This document shows, in pieces, positions 14,668 through 15,497 of a stretch of DNA of 15,497 nucleotides. The position numbers and the translations under genes were made by a program. The notes below the pieces were generated by a model. That model was given only the letters and a program-made list of their open reading frames with translations. It searched no databases and was not told the DNA's origin. The stretch's first letter is position 1, and each line of letters opens with the position of its first letter. Origin of the DNA: JANLUX01 sp031363705 (GTDB lineage: Bacteria > Bacteroidota > Bacteroidia > AKYH767-A > OLB10); assembly GCA_031363705.1 (NCBI GenBank), contig JANLUX010000018.1:1-15497 (forward strand), in the 5' to 3' direction.

Positions 14668-14904
14668 ATGGTAAAAATATTTTCCAGGACATTGTTATTA
14701 TTAAGTTTTACGATAATAGCACCCAATGCTTTTTCACAACTGATAATGAATAACGGGCCAGTTAAGATTGATAGATCTCATCCAATTATACCGGAGTATG
14801 ATTTTAGGTATGATGTTATGGATAACCTGATTTCACCTGTGCAACTACAGATTTTACCTGACGTCCTTGATAGTACTTACAGCTGGCAATGGAAAAGTGA
14901 TTAA
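14668..14904 (+). CDS. Small secreted hypothetical protein
   Basis: A 78-residue protein I do not recognise. It has a clear Sec signal peptide (basic start, hydrophobic LLLLSFTII core, AFS before Q24, the usual Bacteroidota cleavage context), leaving a mature peptide of about 55 residues. That part is rich in Pro, Asp and hydrophobics (IDRSHPIIPEYDF, VQLQILPDVLDSTYSWQW), with no cysteine and no known motif. The ATG is 86 bp after the M49 stop; the next gene follows after 47 bp on the same strand, so the two small genes may be co-transcribed. The signal peptide and codon use favour a real gene, but it could also be a fragment. Confidence 0.6.
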   Translation: MVKIFSRTLLLLSFTIIAPNAFSQLIMNNGPVKIDRSHPIIPEYDFRYDVMDNLISPVQLQILPDVLDSTYSWQWKSD

Positions 14905-14951
14905 AGAATAATTAAATTTCAGCTTAATTGTAGATAACCCTCACATCTTTA

Positions 14952-15272
14952 ATGAAAGTATTTATTCTGATTCTGTTTCTTATGGCATCGTATTGCCAGG
15001 CACAAAAGCCATTGCAAAACCTACCTGCAGCACCTGTAAAAACCATTACTTATGAAAGGGAAATGGTAAAAGCCAGACGCTATTTTACATTCGGGGTAAT
15101 CTCCATGGCTACCGGGGGAATCCTTATTCTTTTCAGCTCCAAGCTGGGTCAGCTTAATGCCAATCCGAAGCATATCAGACTGGGTGGTGCAGGGTTAAGC
15201 TTTATCGGATTGGGCGCCATGGTGCAAAGTAGTTTTCATAGTAAAAGAGCCAGGAAAATAAAGGATTATTAA
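14952..15272 (+). CDS. Small hypothetical protein with signal peptide and two membrane segments
   Basis: A 106-residue protein of unknown function. Residues 1-17 form a signal peptide ending in QA before Q18. A cysteine at 15 is preceded by tyrosine, which does not fit a lipobox. A charged stretch (EREMVKARRYF) leads into hydrophobic segments at about 45-62 (GVISMATGGILILF) and 77-95 (LGGAGLSFIGLGAMVQ), both Gly-rich as in small inner-membrane or glycine-zipper proteins. The C-terminus is strongly basic (SKRARKIK). The layout suggests a small integral membrane protein, with the basic tail on the cytoplasmic side if the positive-inside rule holds. It follows the 78-residue secreted gene by 47 bp. 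Confidence 0.7.
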   Translation: MKVFILILFLMASYCQAQKPLQNLPAAPVKTITYEREMVKARRYFTFGVISMATGGILILFSSKLGQLNANPKHIRLGGAGLSFIGLGAMVQSSFHSKRARKIKDY

Positions 15273-15393
15273 CCGGGCTTGCTGATCATAGATAGAAAAT
15301 ATTACCATCTTCCTTCACTTTTCTCTTGACATGAATTGTTTTTTTTTATTTCATTTCCCCTTCTTAATATCTTACTTTCATGTTATGATGAAG

Positions 15394-15427
15394 ATGAATT
15401 TGATTTTAATAAAATGAATTTCATTTT
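15394..15427. promoter_or_regulatory. Possible operator: two 14-bp direct repeats, 20 bp apart
   Basis: ATGAATTTGATTTT (15394-15407) and ATGAATTTCATTTT (15414-15427) differ at one base and have start points 20 bp apart, close to two helical turns. The second forms a perfect palindrome with preceding bases (AAAATGAA-T-TTCATTTT, 15411-15427). It lies upstream of a TATTTTTG box at 15475. In such AT-rich DNA a chance arrangement is possible. Confidence 0.35.
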
Positions 15428-15474
15428 TTTTAAATTTTTTTTCACTTAAAAAAAAATAAAGATCAGTTAGTTTT

Positions 15475-15482
15475 TATTTTTG
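15475..15482 (+). promoter_or_regulatory. Putative -7 box for a gene beyond the right edge
   Basis: TATTTTTG matches TAnnTTTG on the plus strand and is followed by GC-containing sequence (CGCTCC), as in a promoter pointing out of the window. No -33 TTG is visible at the expected distance, and the surrounding T-rich sequence makes chance matches likely. Confidence 0.35.
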
Positions 15483-15497
15483 CGCTCCTTTTACAAG

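Noticed and set aside
15327..15360. TTGACA followed by an A/T-rich stretch, as in an E. coli sigma-70 promoter
   Set aside because: Bacteroidota primary sigma factors use TTG/TAnnTTTG, and no matching -7 element lies at the right distance.
15384..15419. A ten-codon leader-like ORF (MMKMNLILIK) before the right edge
   Set aside because: Very short, in AT-rich DNA full of ATG and stop codons; no attenuator hairpin or codon run accompanies it.

Overview
The window looks like chromosomal DNA from a member of the Bacteroidota, probably of the Chitinophagales/Sphingobacteriales type. The basis is an 897-residue secreted protein with a C-terminal type IX secretion (T9SS) sorting domain, several TAnnTTTG boxes (the Bacteroidota -7 promoter element), start codons without clear Shine-Dalgarno sequences, AT-rich composition, and many short palindromic or tandem intergenic repeats. 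The species cannot be named from this sequence.

Layout: positions 52-6680 form a minus-strand block, read right to left: a UbiD-type decarboxylase, a large T9SS-exported surface protein, a GNAT acetyltransferase and a MATE efflux pump. Upstream of it, also on the minus strand, is a cytoplasmic YD-repeat-like protein (6793-7704), separated from ubiD by a 28-bp-arm palindrome. Two minus-strand tRNA genes, Leu(UAA) and Gly(GCC), follow, each with a hairpin terminator and with a 25-bp-arm palindrome between them. mutS (8274-10919, minus) and a TrmH/SpoU-family RNA methyltransferase (11058-11585, plus) diverge from a repeat-filled 138-bp spacer. A two-gene HEPN/MNT nucleotidyltransferase module (11616-12304, minus), toxin-antitoxin-like, comes next. 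The right end is plus-strand: an M49 (dipeptidyl-peptidase III type) lipoprotein and two small secreted or membrane hypotheticals, then an AT-rich putative regulatory region cut by the window edge.

The most notable structure is around the HEPN/MNT module. The last 58 nt of the RNA methyltransferase gene are present a second time on the far side of the module (11528-11585 and 12319-12376; 50 of 58 bases identical, no gaps, same stop codon). The far copy is a decayed pseudogene remnant. This suggests that the roughly 730-bp module was inserted at the 3' end of the methyltransferase gene, either regenerating that end or duplicating it. The HEPN gene's -7 promoter box lies right at this junction, six bases from its start codon, which predicts a leaderless or nearly leaderless mRNA.

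The second theme is repeats. Two palindromes with the shared core GGTTTTTAAAACC each abut a gene 3' end, and one of them encodes the last ten residues and stop of the acetyltransferase. Other palindromes are built from 7-bp units (GTTTACR, GAGTTAT), and ATTCGTA occurs four times between mutS and the methyltransferase. The protein-coding genes mostly look like ordinary housekeeping or surface functions that do not form one pathway. The longest stretch without a gene is the 225 bases at the right end.
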